Shown here: piece after piece, positions 54,920 through 63,637 of the stretch
Numbering within the stretch: the stretch's first letter is position 1
Layout of the letters: each line of letters starts with the position of its first letter
Origin: Candidatus Helarchaeota archaeon
GTDB taxonomy: Archaea; Asgardarchaeota; Lokiarchaeia; Helarchaeales; HEL-GB-A
Length of the DNA: 64,000 bases
Assembly: GCA_013375455.1 (NCBI GenBank)
Contig: JABXJT010000001.1
Location: 108,738 to 172,737, forward strand
Direction of reading: 5' to 3'
Program-made: the position numbers and the translations under genes
The notes under the pieces: generated by a model
The model's database searches: none
Seen by the model: only the letters and a program-made list of their open reading frames with translations
Told to the model about the DNA's origin: nothing

Positions 54920-55287
54920 TTTATACAACCCAAATATATTTAATTAATAAGTTTGTATTTACACTAATTTAAAAAAATTATTATTTTTCAACTCAATCTC
55001 ATAAAGAGATGAGCAGGGTGATAACCGGTAATTTATCGAAGTTAATTGAAGTTCTTACACTCTTCGCTGGAATCATTGGGATAGCTGTCGGTTCTGAATC
55101 CCAACTAAATCATCCCGCCCGGAACCTATCTTATTTTTACGCTTAGAATATTTGGAAATTGCCATATAGAACCTCTCCTATAGAAAAGTATTGCTCTATC
55201 AAAAATGCTTTAAGTCTTTTTTTAGGTTCAGATCATGTAATAACTCATTCGAAAATTTTTTTTTATTATAAGAAATGTGAATTAGTG
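54920..55287. other. Intergenic region with a doubtful 45-codon frame
   Basis: 368 bases of AT-rich sequence. A plus-strand frame from ATG 55009 to TAG 55144-55146 gives 45 residues with one hydrophobic stretch (EVLTLFAGIIGIAVGSE); it may be a decayed membrane-protein fragment. An open frame from 55159 runs into the epimerase gene, but its first 43 codons lack conserved sequence and are read here as the upstream region. Nothing else is seen. Confidence 0.4.
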
Positions 55288-56448
55288 ATGAAGATGAATG
55301 GTAAATTGCTCATAACAGGCGCGAATGGGTCCTATGGGGCGGCGCTCTGCAAGATTGCGAAAGAGTGGGGCTATGAGGTTTATGGTACCGATATAGTCAA
55401 TATAGATCCCGGGTTATTAGATGCTGATCACTTCATTAAAGCGGACATCACGAAAATTGACCAAATTAAACCATTAGCTAAGTTGGGCCTTGATGCTGTA
55501 ATCCATGCCGCTGGCATAATCGATATGACAAAGACGGAATTACACCAAAAAGTCCACGTTGAGGGCACTTCTCAACTCATTGATTTATTTAAAAAAACCG
55601 ACTTGAAAGTATGGGTAACAGTGTCCACGGCTGCAATCCACGGCGGGACACGTGAAGATAAATTCATTACAGAAGAAAATTCGCGGATTCTGAAGGATAG
55701 CTACACTAGTACCAAAGCCAAAGAGCATGACTTGACTTTGGAAAAATTTGCAGAAAAGAGCATCATCACCCAACCGGCGTTAGTCTATGATGAACGGAAT
55801 CGTTATTTGTTTAAAGAGATAGCTGAATTGGTAGCGTTACAATTATTCCCTGCTCTCCCAGATAATGGAAACTTTTGGGTGGGATTGGTTCATCCACACG
55901 ATCTAGCAACAGGTACATTAATGGCAATGGAGCGGGCCGATTTCGGCGAGAGTTACATTCTTTGTGATGAAAAACCCCAGAGGCTAAGAGAAATCGTGGA
56001 GATGGTTTGTAAAGTGACGAATGCCCGAATACCCAGGCGTAATATTAAACTGAAAATGTTAGATCAAATTATAAAAATGCTGGGAATGATAGACACCCTT
56101 CTACCAGCTTTGGAAGGAATGGAGCCAATGGCTTCAATGATGGCCGATATGGGAATTGATTTAGCCAATTTTCAACTACCAATGGACCCAGAATATCTGC
56201 GCACACACCATAAATATACGAGTGCCAAATTGATGGAAGTTACAAAACGAAATACAAAACAATACCGCGTGAATCAAGCAACTTTACAGAAATTCCCGGA
56301 TGGATGGAAGGCAGAAATAGACCCCAAAGTAGAAGTGCCGAAAGTTTTGAAATATTGGACGGAACAAGATCCTCCTATAATCGTGAAAGATGCTGAATAT
56401 CCAGATGTGATTGAATTTCTTTTTGATAGAATGAGTGGGTTTTTCTGA
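55288..56448 (+). CDS. NAD-dependent epimerase/dehydratase family protein (extended SDR)
   Basis: 386 residues from ATG 55288, chosen because the Rossmann strand starts at once (KLLITGANGSYGAALC). The extended-SDR pattern follows: VYGTDIV, DAVIHAAGIIDMT, VWVTVSTAAIHGG and the catalytic Tyr-x3-Lys in SYTSTKAK. The C-terminal half (from about 250) resembles 3-beta-hydroxysteroid dehydrogenase/sterol-type members (RTHHKYTSAKLMEVT). Substrates may be nucleotide sugars or lipid alcohols. The AOR gene starts 16 bases after the stop, so they share a transcript. Confidence 0.88.
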   Translation: MKMNGKLLITGANGSYGAALCKIAKEWGYEVYGTDIVNIDPGLLDADHFIKADITKIDQIKPLAKLGLDAVIHAAGIIDMTKTELHQKVHVEGTSQLIDLFKKTDLKVWVTVSTAAIHGGTREDKFITEENSRILKDSYTSTKAKEHDLTLEKFAEKSIITQPALVYDERNRYLFKEIAELVALQLFPALPDNGNFWVGLVHPHDLATGTLMAMERADFGESYILCDEKPQRLREIVEMVCKVTNARIPRRNIKLKMLDQIIKMLGMIDTLLPALEGMEPMASMMADMGIDLANFQLPMDPEYLRTHHKYTSAKLMEVTKRNTKQYRVNQATLQKFPDGWKAEIDPKVEVPKVLKYWTEQDPPIIVKDAEYPDVIEFLFDRMSGFF

Positions 56449-56464
56449 TTCAGTTTAAGTAGGT

Positions 56465-58228
56465 ATGAAAATGTCCTCCTCTCAACTGTTGGGATACGTT
56501 GGTAAATTACTAGAAGTCGATCTCACGGAGGCAAAAGTTTCCTCTCAACTAATTACCCCTCAATTAGAGCAGTTTTTGGGAGGTACAGGATTTGGAACTA
56601 AGCTGCTTTATGATTTGCTGCCAAAGGGGACCGATCCGCTCTCCCCTGCGAATATTCTGATGTTTATGACTGGGCCAATGACGGGATCTGGCTCGGTAAT
56701 GACGGGTCGGCATGCAGCCATAGCGAAGTCTCCCCTCACAGGAATATTCGGCTATGCAATGTGCGGTGGTTTTTTTGGTTTTCAATTGAAAAGAGCAGGA
56801 TATGATGGGATCATACTCACTGGGAAAGCGGAAAAGCCTATTTATATAGTAATTCAAGATGGATTGGTAGAAATCCGGGATGCCTCTGCGTTTTGGGGAA
56901 AGGGAACTCACTCAATGGGTAAAATTTTAGATGAAGAATTTAAAAAAACATACTACTTGGGAATTGGTCTTGCGGGTGAAAACCTAGTTAGAATCGCAAG
57001 CATAATGGATAATGATGAGCGTGCACATGGACGAACTGGCTTAGGAGCGGTAATGGGATCAAAAAATTTAAAGGTTATTGTAGCAAAAGGCTCTGGAAAA
57101 ATACCAACTGCCGACCCTGAAGCTGTAAAGATGTTTAACCAAGCTGCTATTGAAGAAACGAAAACTAATTTCATGAAAAAGGTCCTGGTGGATAATTATC
57201 ACAAATTTGGAACTTCTGCTATGTTCGGCCTTTCTGCCATCGGTTATAATTTGGGCATTAAGAATTGGCAACTGCGGACTTGGAAGGAATACACTTCGAT
57301 CTCCGGTCAAAAATTAAACAAGGAATTTGTCACGAAGAATTACCACTGTTACATGTGCATGATTGGATGCGGCAGGAGGGTAGGCGATCGAAAGGGTCCT
57401 GAATATGAGACGCTTGGTGCTTTAGGAAGCATGTGTCTAAATACTAACCTAGAATCCATCATAGAAATGAACAAGTTGTGTGATGATTTCGGAATGGACA
57501 CCATCGCGACGGGTGGCATACTCGCCTACTTGATGGAATGTTCTGAAAAAGGCTTGATCGATGAAAAGATCGAGTGGGGTGATTCCGAAATGATGACTCA
57601 ACTCATCAAGGATATTGCCACCAAAGCATCGGAATTGGCAGTGGTCCTGGGTCAAGGCACGAAAAAAGCTGCAGAACACATTCCGAATAGTTCTGATTAT
57701 GCCATAAACGTGAAGGGTATGGAAATTCCAATGCATGATCCTCGCGGCGGAATGGATTTATTTTATGCAACTGCAAGCCGCGGAGCAGATCACCTTCAGG
57801 GCGTTGCGCTCACAAAATTTCTCGGCATCCCTGAATTCAAATTGAGCATGTTAACTTCAAATGAGAAGTTCTGTAAAATCTCCCAAGACTTCAACGCAAC
57901 GTTAGATTCGCTCTGTATATGCAAATTTGGCGTTGTTCCCCAAGGACCAATGACGGTGACGCAGATCCTGCAACAATTCAAGAACGTGACTGGCACCGAT
58001 TTGAGCCCAGAGCAACTGCTCGAAATCGGAGAACGCATCTTTAACTTGCAACGGCTTTTTAATCTACGTGAAGCAAAATTAACTCCAGAAGATGACAATC
58101 TTCAACCCCGGTTTCTAGAGAAAAATCCTACTTTGGCAAAAGAAGTCAGGCGTTATTACCGCGCTCGAAAGTGGGATCGTGATGGCGTTCCCAAAGCGGA
58201 AACTCTAAAACGATTAGGACTTGAATGA
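56465..58228 (+). CDS. aor: Tungsten-containing aldehyde:ferredoxin oxidoreductase
   Basis: 587 residues, typical length. AOR oxidises aldehydes to acids, passing electrons to ferredoxin, or works in reverse. Domain 1 shows GYVGKLLEVDLTE, GGTGFGTKLLYD and GPMTGSGSVMTGRHAAIAKSP; the pterin-binding region has MDNDERAHGRTGLGAVMGSKNLK; the [4Fe-4S] cysteines are in CYMCMIGC near 295-303, with a fourth (DSLCICKFG) near 480. Tungsten with bis-pterin in the cytosol is known for the family. The epimerase precedes it by 16 bases and an amidohydrolase follows, so the gene belongs to a small catabolic or biosynthetic operon. Confidence 0.95.
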   Translation: MKMSSSQLLGYVGKLLEVDLTEAKVSSQLITPQLEQFLGGTGFGTKLLYDLLPKGTDPLSPANILMFMTGPMTGSGSVMTGRHAAIAKSPLTGIFGYAMCGGFFGFQLKRAGYDGIILTGKAEKPIYIVIQDGLVEIRDASAFWGKGTHSMGKILDEEFKKTYYLGIGLAGENLVRIASIMDNDERAHGRTGLGAVMGSKNLKVIVAKGSGKIPTADPEAVKMFNQAAIEETKTNFMKKVLVDNYHKFGTSAMFGLSAIGYNLGIKNWQLRTWKEYTSISGQKLNKEFVTKNYHCYMCMIGCGRRVGDRKGPEYETLGALGSMCLNTNLESIIEMNKLCDDFGMDTIATGGILAYLMECSEKGLIDEKIEWGDSEMMTQLIKDIATKASELAVVLGQGTKKAAEHIPNSSDYAINVKGMEIPMHDPRGGMDLFYATASRGADHLQGVALTKFLGIPEFKLSMLTSNEKFCKISQDFNATLDSLCICKFGVVPQGPMTVTQILQQFKNVTGTDLSPEQLLEIGERIFNLQRLFNLREAKLTPEDDNLQPRFLEKNPTLAKEVRRYYRARKWDRDGVPKAETLKRLGLE

Positions 58229-58331
58229 TCTTTTCTTAATTATAGATTTTATTTTCATGCTAATTTTTCAATACTTTTTTTAAATCAAAAAATGAAACAA
58301 TATTAGTATTCGATTTGAGGGGTCACCACTA

Positions 58332-59270
58332 ATGAAAATTGTAGATTTTCACATTCACCTTTGGAAAGAGGAGTTCCTAACAAATGAATTTAAAAAAATG
58401 CTGAACAATTTTGCAATGATGCTCGATAAAGAGGAGTTTCCAGTTGTAGATTCTTCACCTGAAAAATATTTAGAATTGATTGAACCTAAAAAAGATGTCC
58501 AAAAGAAATTTCCCATTAATCAAGCCATTATATATCCCATAGATTACACATTTACTAATGTAAAATTTAAAATCTCTTATGAGGATTACTTAGAATTCGT
58601 GGTCAGGACTTGCGATGAGCATAAAGGATTTTTTTATTCATTAGTTGGCCCAGATCCCCGACATGGTTCAAAGGCACTAGAAATAATCGACAATGCTTTA
58701 GGACAAGAACCTTTCAAAGGACTAATTTTAACCCCGTCTACTGGATTTTCACTTGATGATCCCTTAGTCGATAAAATGGTCCAGAAGGCAGGAGAGTATA
58801 AGGTACCTGTCGTGATTCACGATCCCGCCCTGGTTCCCCCTCCCCTTGAATTATTTACTGAATTCAAAAAATTAGAACAGCTGATTTCGAGGTTCATGGA
58901 GCAACTATTCATCATTTGTCCTTTTTCCCAAATGGATCAGCTGTTAATGAGGGCGGTAATTCGTCACAGGAATCATATAATGGTAGATAATACAGGATAT
59001 GATTCACAATATATTGGACAAAAAATTCCAGACATGTTCTTTGCACAATTTTTTGCCATGTTAAAAGAAACATTTGGGTCTCAGAGAATAATATTTGGCT
59101 CCGACTGGCCATGGTGGGAAGCAACCGTCCCCATACAAAAATGGCTAACCTATGTCCGAAAAATGAAACTTCCCATTTTCTTAAGCCCTTTTGGGCTACC
59201 TACTCTGAAGAAAAAAGATAAGGAAAATATTTTGGGATTAAATGCCCAGCGAATTCTAAATCTTCCTTAA
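58332..59270 (+). CDS. Amidohydrolase-2 family TIM-barrel protein
   Basis: 312 residues. The metal site begins at DFHIHLW (His7 and His9), followed by VVIHDPAL with a further His on strand five, ICPFSQMD, and FGSDWPWWEAT, which carries the conserved Asp late in the barrel. Members include decarboxylases (for example of aminocarboxymuconate or hydroxybenzoate type) and hydrolases, usually with one zinc or manganese. Context with AOR and a CoA ligase is compatible with degradation of aromatic or other organic acids. It starts 103 bases after the AOR stop. Confidence 0.88.
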   Translation: MKIVDFHIHLWKEEFLTNEFKKMLNNFAMMLDKEEFPVVDSSPEKYLELIEPKKDVQKKFPINQAIIYPIDYTFTNVKFKISYEDYLEFVVRTCDEHKGFFYSLVGPDPRHGSKALEIIDNALGQEPFKGLILTPSTGFSLDDPLVDKMVQKAGEYKVPVVIHDPALVPPPLELFTEFKKLEQLISRFMEQLFIICPFSQMDQLLMRAVIRHRNHIMVDNTGYDSQYIGQKIPDMFFAQFFAMLKETFGSQRIIFGSDWPWWEATVPIQKWLTYVRKMKLPIFLSPFGLPTLKKKDKENILGLNAQRILNLP

Positions 59271-59440
59271 AAAAAAGAAAAATTAATGATTCCGTGAAAT
59301 CATTTATAATCAAAAATTCATTTTGAAGAAAAAAGGCAGACAATATCCATTAAAAATATACTTTTATATATTTTATAGTCATAAAATATATGTATACCCT
59401 AAATTACCATTTCGGCACACCTAAGACCAGGTAAAGAGAG

Positions 59441-59492
59441 ATGGGATAAGAAGGGAAGAGATGAGATGATGAGAGATGGCGCATTCATATAA
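59441..59492 (+). promoter_or_regulatory. Purine-rich leader with three minimal upstream ORFs
   Basis: ATG-Gly-TAA at 59441-59449, ATG-Arg-TGA at 59461-59469 and an eight-codon frame at 59466-59492 precede or overlap the ATG of the next gene (59476). The leader is a run of GAGATG-like repeats. It may make ribosomes initiate and stop repeatedly before the gene; chance is also possible in such sequence. Confidence 0.3.
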
Positions 59493-60648
59493 TGAAATCC
59501 CGGACACCATAAGAACGAAACGATTTTTCCCACTAGGGAGGCATCTCTGGCGAATTTTCAAAGATCTAGGATGGGATTATCTAGGGAGCAATATCGGTGA
59601 AGCGATTAATCTCATAAGTTATGATCTCGTTAAAATAAGACTAAATGAAGCAATTATGACCGCTAAATCTACAATAGAAGGAAAAATAAAGCATCCAGAA
59701 ATCACTATTGCAGATACTTTATTCCCACCAGGCGGAAGTATTCGTGCAGACCTCTCACAGGGCGCCATGAAACTTTATTATGGCGAATCAGTCGATTGTA
59801 CTTATGCGGGTATTCGTGATGATAACCAAGAAATTTGTATTATGCTCAATGGGCATTTGGAAGATGGCATTCCTGTGGATTGGTGGTTAGTCGGACAGGA
59901 TGATGAGCTTTTAGATCGCCGCCATATCAAATTAGGGTATAAATTAAGAAATATTCCGAAAAAAACCAAAAGTTTGACACAAATGGGATTCCGGTTTATT
60001 GATATCCTTCGAGATGTGCGAAATGAACGAACTCCTCAATGGAGTACATCCGCATATCAATCTTCTGTAGCTTGGGGAACAGGCGCATGGAATTTAGGTT
60101 TTGAATTCTCCAGTTATGAGGCAATTGCGGGTTTATATGATGGAATTGCAGCAAAGACATATGGTTTACCTGATCAATGGTATAGTTATGTTCCATGGCC
60201 CCCAATTGTCCAGACTGCGATTTATTCTGGGCGCAGGAAATTCATCCTTTTCTCAGTTGGGCTGATGTCTGAAAGTCGCTTATATTTCCAGCACGTAGAA
60301 CCGGAATGGATTGAAGTTACTAAAAGGAACTATCCAGAGATTTGGGATGTTGGAATTGTCAAACAATGGGAGACCATGGGCGTTCCCTTTCCAATACAAA
60401 GTATAGATTGTCAGCTACCTAATTACAAGAAGGATAAAATATATACCGACGAAGAATTCGATTGGAACTTTCCTCCAGGTCCATGGATTACGCTTGATAT
60501 GTTTCACACTGATTTTGATGATCTTTTCAAGGGGTATTATTTTAATATCAATCATGAAACTAATCCCGAAGAAGTAAAAGATATTCGTCCATTCATTATC
60601 TCTACTGGCATTGGAAGAAATACAGAAATCATCAATCTCCCTACTTAA
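59476..60648 (+). CDS. Unrecognised tryptophan-rich protein
   Basis: 390 residues, no signal peptide or span. It is full of Trp/Tyr/Gly: GWDYLGSNIGEA, PVDWWLVGQDD, SSVAWGTGAWNLGFEF, QWYSYVPWPP, FDWNFPPGPWITLD. The strand-and-loop pattern suggests a compact, mainly beta protein, perhaps binding a hydrophobic ligand. I know no family. It follows the amidohydrolase by 205 bases on the same strand, at the end of the ligase-epimerase-AOR block. It might be a substrate-binding or heterogeneous oxygenase-like component, but there is no motif to support any reaction. Confidence 0.75.
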   Translation: MAHSYNEIPDTIRTKRFFPLGRHLWRIFKDLGWDYLGSNIGEAINLISYDLVKIRLNEAIMTAKSTIEGKIKHPEITIADTLFPPGGSIRADLSQGAMKLYYGESVDCTYAGIRDDNQEICIMLNGHLEDGIPVDWWLVGQDDELLDRRHIKLGYKLRNIPKKTKSLTQMGFRFIDILRDVRNERTPQWSTSAYQSSVAWGTGAWNLGFEFSSYEAIAGLYDGIAAKTYGLPDQWYSYVPWPPIVQTAIYSGRRKFILFSVGLMSESRLYFQHVEPEWIEVTKRNYPEIWDVGIVKQWETMGVPFPIQSIDCQLPNYKKDKIYTDEEFDWNFPPGPWITLDMFHTDFDDLFKGYYFNINHETNPEEVKDIRPFIISTGIGRNTEIINLPT

Positions 60649-60811
60649 ACTTCTATCATCCTTGGAATAATACTTCAAATAAAAGTCAATTGAACTAGTA
60701 GAATGGTCAATATTTTAATACCAATTATCAGGATTCATTATTTTTAGACCAGATTTTATAAATGTTTCGTAATATAAAGGATATTTGACTACTTGGAGGT
60801 TATTTTTTAAT

Positions 60812-61519
60812 CTAATTTCTAAAACTATCATAAATTAATAAGGCGGCAATCACTATAGTAATTGGTGATACTATAAAAAGGGCATTGACTAACGTCTCCA
60901 TTAATGATGATAATTTTCCATACTCTATTAAGTTTTCAGGTCTAAATAAATAACCAAAAAACAAAAGTATCGCAGCTCTATTAACTTTAAACGCATCCAA
61001 TCGTGCTTTACCAGTAGACTTTTTGGCTACATATAAATATATCAATGGAAACATTACATAACCCAGAGCAATTAAGATTAAAAACAAAATTTGAAGTAGA
61101 CCGATGTCTTTTAGCATCCATGTTGGGATAACACTATTGATGAGGATTGTAATCCAAATTATAGGGGAAAAATAATATCGCCCATACCATCCTAACCTAA
61201 TTAATGATTTTTCAATTTTAAATACCCTTATGAAACATGCAAAATAAAAAAGTGAATTACCCGTTCTTTCAAAGATTTCTATTAATAATGAATTAGAAAT
61301 TCCAAATCTCCACGTTAAATGAAATATGTTGGCAATTGCTAGTATTAAGAAAAAATAAAACCATGTAACTAAATTTTCTCTTTGTGCTTCATCAAGCTCT
61401 CCTTTTTTCTTTTTAGATAATCTTAAACTAATTATTGAAATAATTAATGCTAAAATCGCGCAGCTCGTCCATAAAATGAAACTTGCTAAGTTAAGTGGTT
61501 CTCCTAAACTTTCTATAAT
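60812..61519 (-). CDS. Seven-span-like membrane protein with non-ATG start
   Basis: The obvious ATG (61117) would give only 101 residues, but the same frame is open and clearly membrane-coding up to a stop at 61538-61540 (LASFILWTSCAILALII, WFYFFLILAIANIFHL, YYFSPIIWITILI ahead of that ATG). No ATG, GTG or TTG is in frame in that extension. ATT at 61519, with AGAGGGG eight bases upstream, is the best start and gives 235 residues with about seven spans. The alternative is a frameshift or assembly error upstream, where a GGAGG element lies without an open frame. Function unknown. Confidence 0.6.
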   Translation of the reverse strand: MIESLGEPLNLASFILWTSCAILALIISIISLRLSKKKKGELDEAQRENLVTWFYFFLILAIANIFHLTWRFGISNSLLIEIFERTGNSLFYFACFIRVFKIEKSLIRLGWYGRYYFSPIIWITILINSVIPTWMLKDIGLLQILFLILIALGYVMFPLIYLYVAKKSTGKARLDAFKVNRAAILLFFGYLFRPENLIEYGKLSSLMETLVNALFIVSPITIVIAALLIYDSFRN

Positions 61520-61642
61520 ATAGATACCCCTCTTATATTAGATATGATATTAAATTCCTCCTTCTCTCTTTTTAAATGTAACTTAAAAATCATATTAGAA
61601 AAATCGGTAATTGAAAGTTGATACTCTAGCTATCTCGATACT

Positions 61643-62371
61643 CTAACCTTCACTATCGGTTGGAGAAAAAACATCATTTAATTTATTTTTAGCATACTTT
61701 TTTCCAATTTCGAGTTCCTTACGCACTATTTTGATGATGGGTTTTCGCACCAAGGAACTGATTTTAAGCAGTTTATTTTTGATTGCAAATTCCACATGGT
61801 CTTCCGTGTTACGCATTAATTCCGTGTAAGCTTTTTCAGCTGCATCTTTCGTTTTATAAGCATCGAAAATCAAGTCGTAATACGTTTCCCCCTCACTATT
61901 TAACAGGTTATTAGCTCTTTTCACCAACAAGAGAAATTGGTGTTTTATTCTCTCTACTATTTCGGGAGTTTTTGGGTGATTCTTTTCAATTCTGGCATAT
62001 GCAGGATCGTTTTTCAAATATTCATCAAAATATTTATCTAAAATTTCCTCTGGATTTTCGTCATATTCTTTGCCTACTTCTAAAATGAGTTCAAATTGAG
62101 ATAAAACCTTCTTTCTTATTTCACTTGAAAAAAATAATTTATAAATGAGTACTATTATCCTATTAAATAAGAGTCCCCATACCCCACTGTAGAAATCCTC
62201 TCGAATTAATTTCTTTATTTCTCTTAGGGTCGCCTCAAATTCTTTTATCCACTGAGTTATTAAGATTTCTGCATTCTTTTGATATTTTTCTTCATCTACT
62301 ATTTTCATGGGTTTCTTCACTTTCGGAAAAGAATTCCTGAACTTACTTGCTTTTTGAAAAGAGTCGTCCAC
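61643..62371 (-). CDS. Helical protein of unknown function, overlapping the transglutaminase-like gene
   Basis: 242 residues, mostly charged amphipathic helix (EFEATLREIKKLIREDF, ENPEEILDKYFDEYLKN, PEIVERIKHQFLLLVKRANNLL) with one hydrophobic segment near 67-84 (LLFNRIIVLIYKLFF) that could be a membrane-associated helix. I recognise no family. Its first 29 bases overlap the 3' end of the upstream transglutaminase-like gene in another frame, so translation is probably coupled and the proteins may interact. Confidence 0.7.
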   Translation of the reverse strand: MDDSFQKASKFRNSFPKVKKPMKIVDEEKYQKNAEILITQWIKEFEATLREIKKLIREDFYSGVWGLLFNRIIVLIYKLFFSSEIRKKVLSQFELILEVGKEYDENPEEILDKYFDEYLKNDPAYARIEKNHPKTPEIVERIKHQFLLLVKRANNLLNSEGETYYDLIFDAYKTKDAAEKAYTELMRNTEDHVEFAIKNKLLKISSLVRKPIIKIVRKELEIGKKYAKNKLNDVFSPTDSEG

Positions 62372-63443
62372 CCAAGTCGGACTGAACGCTCTGTGCCGCT
62401 AGGGCTAATGAAATTAGCATGGTAATGAAGGTCAGTTGTGGAAATAATAATTGGGGAAACAAGATATGACTAAAGGAAAGGGCAAGAAACCACCCAACTA
62501 GCAAAATTACACTTGCAAGTATCCCATTTTTTAGATACCTTTTCTTTTCTGCTTGTGTACATCGAATTGCCACTGTCATTATTAATCCTATACCACAGAG
62601 CGCGGGCCAGATACCAATAGTTACTTCCTCTATTGAAAATAATTCGTAAATTTTGTCATAGAATCGAAGCCCAAAGACGACATTCCCTAATCGCTCAAAA
62701 ACATTCATTGTATAGATTACTTCTTCATGATTAAACATGATCTGGGGATCAGTCCAGTTTAAACGATAATAGAAATGCGGATCAGTGCGACTGGCCCCAA
62801 GAAAAACGCAGGTATACCAATGAAAGGGTGCTTCGCACGCCCACGCATCATAACCATGAAAGATAAAGTACGAAGTCATTACGATAGTGCGGGAATGACA
62901 ATCCCCTTTTCCATGCCAAATAGCTTCAGGGGTAGAGGATACGTAATCTATTACACCATAGACCTCTGGGATAAAATAGTATACAATAACCCAATCCAGA
63001 ATATAATTAGTCATGTTTCCAAGGCGCTGATCATCGTTCATAGTATTATAAAAATAATCAGGGGTGATGAGCCCACTAGACGTGCTGTTGAGATAATCCC
63101 ACATGTATCCAGGTTCCGTGCTATTCAATTGCTGAACTGAAGAATGATATGGTTGGATTACGAGGGAAGTATCCACGTGGCGCACGATTTGTGAGGGCCA
63201 GAATAAGTAGTTCGAAATCATCAAGGAGAAGAATAACATCATTCCTAAAGCTAACTTACTAAGCCCGGGATAGATTTTCTTTTTAGAGAAACGCATGCAA
63301 CCAATACCAAGAAGCAGGGCAATTAAAAACAATGTTGAGATGAAAGCATAGAATATAATGATGATAAATACGTAGAATGCGAGTAACGGTAGCCCTACAC
63401 AAAAGAAAAACTTCTTCCAATTCACCTTAACATACCTCAGCAT
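62343..63443 (-). CDS. Membrane transglutaminase-like protein
   Basis: 366 residues. Three N-terminal spans (near 12-32, 34-50 and 62-82) and three C-terminal ones flank an outside transglutaminase-like domain of about 190 residues. The catalytic set is visible: Cys182 in GKGDCHSRT, His208 in FHWYTCV, and Asp221 or Asp232 (RTDPHFYY, NWTDP). Such proteases or cross-linking-like domains occur in archaeal membrane proteins of unknown substrate. The TM-domain-TM arrangement resembles membrane TgpA-type proteins in outline only. It is coupled to the downstream 242-residue gene. Confidence 0.82.
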   Translation of the reverse strand: MLRYVKVNWKKFFFCVGLPLLAFYVFIIIIFYAFISTLFLIALLLGIGCMRFSKKKIYPGLSKLALGMMLFFSLMISNYLFWPSQIVRHVDTSLVIQPYHSSVQQLNSTEPGYMWDYLNSTSSGLITPDYFYNTMNDDQRLGNMTNYILDWVIVYYFIPEVYGVIDYVSSTPEAIWHGKGDCHSRTIVMTSYFIFHGYDAWACEAPFHWYTCVFLGASRTDPHFYYRLNWTDPQIMFNHEEVIYTMNVFERLGNVVFGLRFYDKIYELFSIEEVTIGIWPALCGIGLIMTVAIRCTQAEKKRYLKNGILASVILLVGWFLALSFSHILFPQLLFPQLTFITMLISLALAAQSVQSDLGGRLFSKSK

Positions 63444-63637
63444 CTAATTTTTAGTAAAATTCAATAGATGAATTAAAATACAAGTTTAAAAATTTAATCC
63501 ACTTAAACCGGGTAATAGGAATTAAATCATTTACATTCTAAAACGTAACGACTAGTTCGTGCTGATTCTAAATCAGAAATTGCTACTAAAATTTTTTTGA
63601 TCAATTCTAGAGCTCCAACATACTTTTTGATTCTCAA

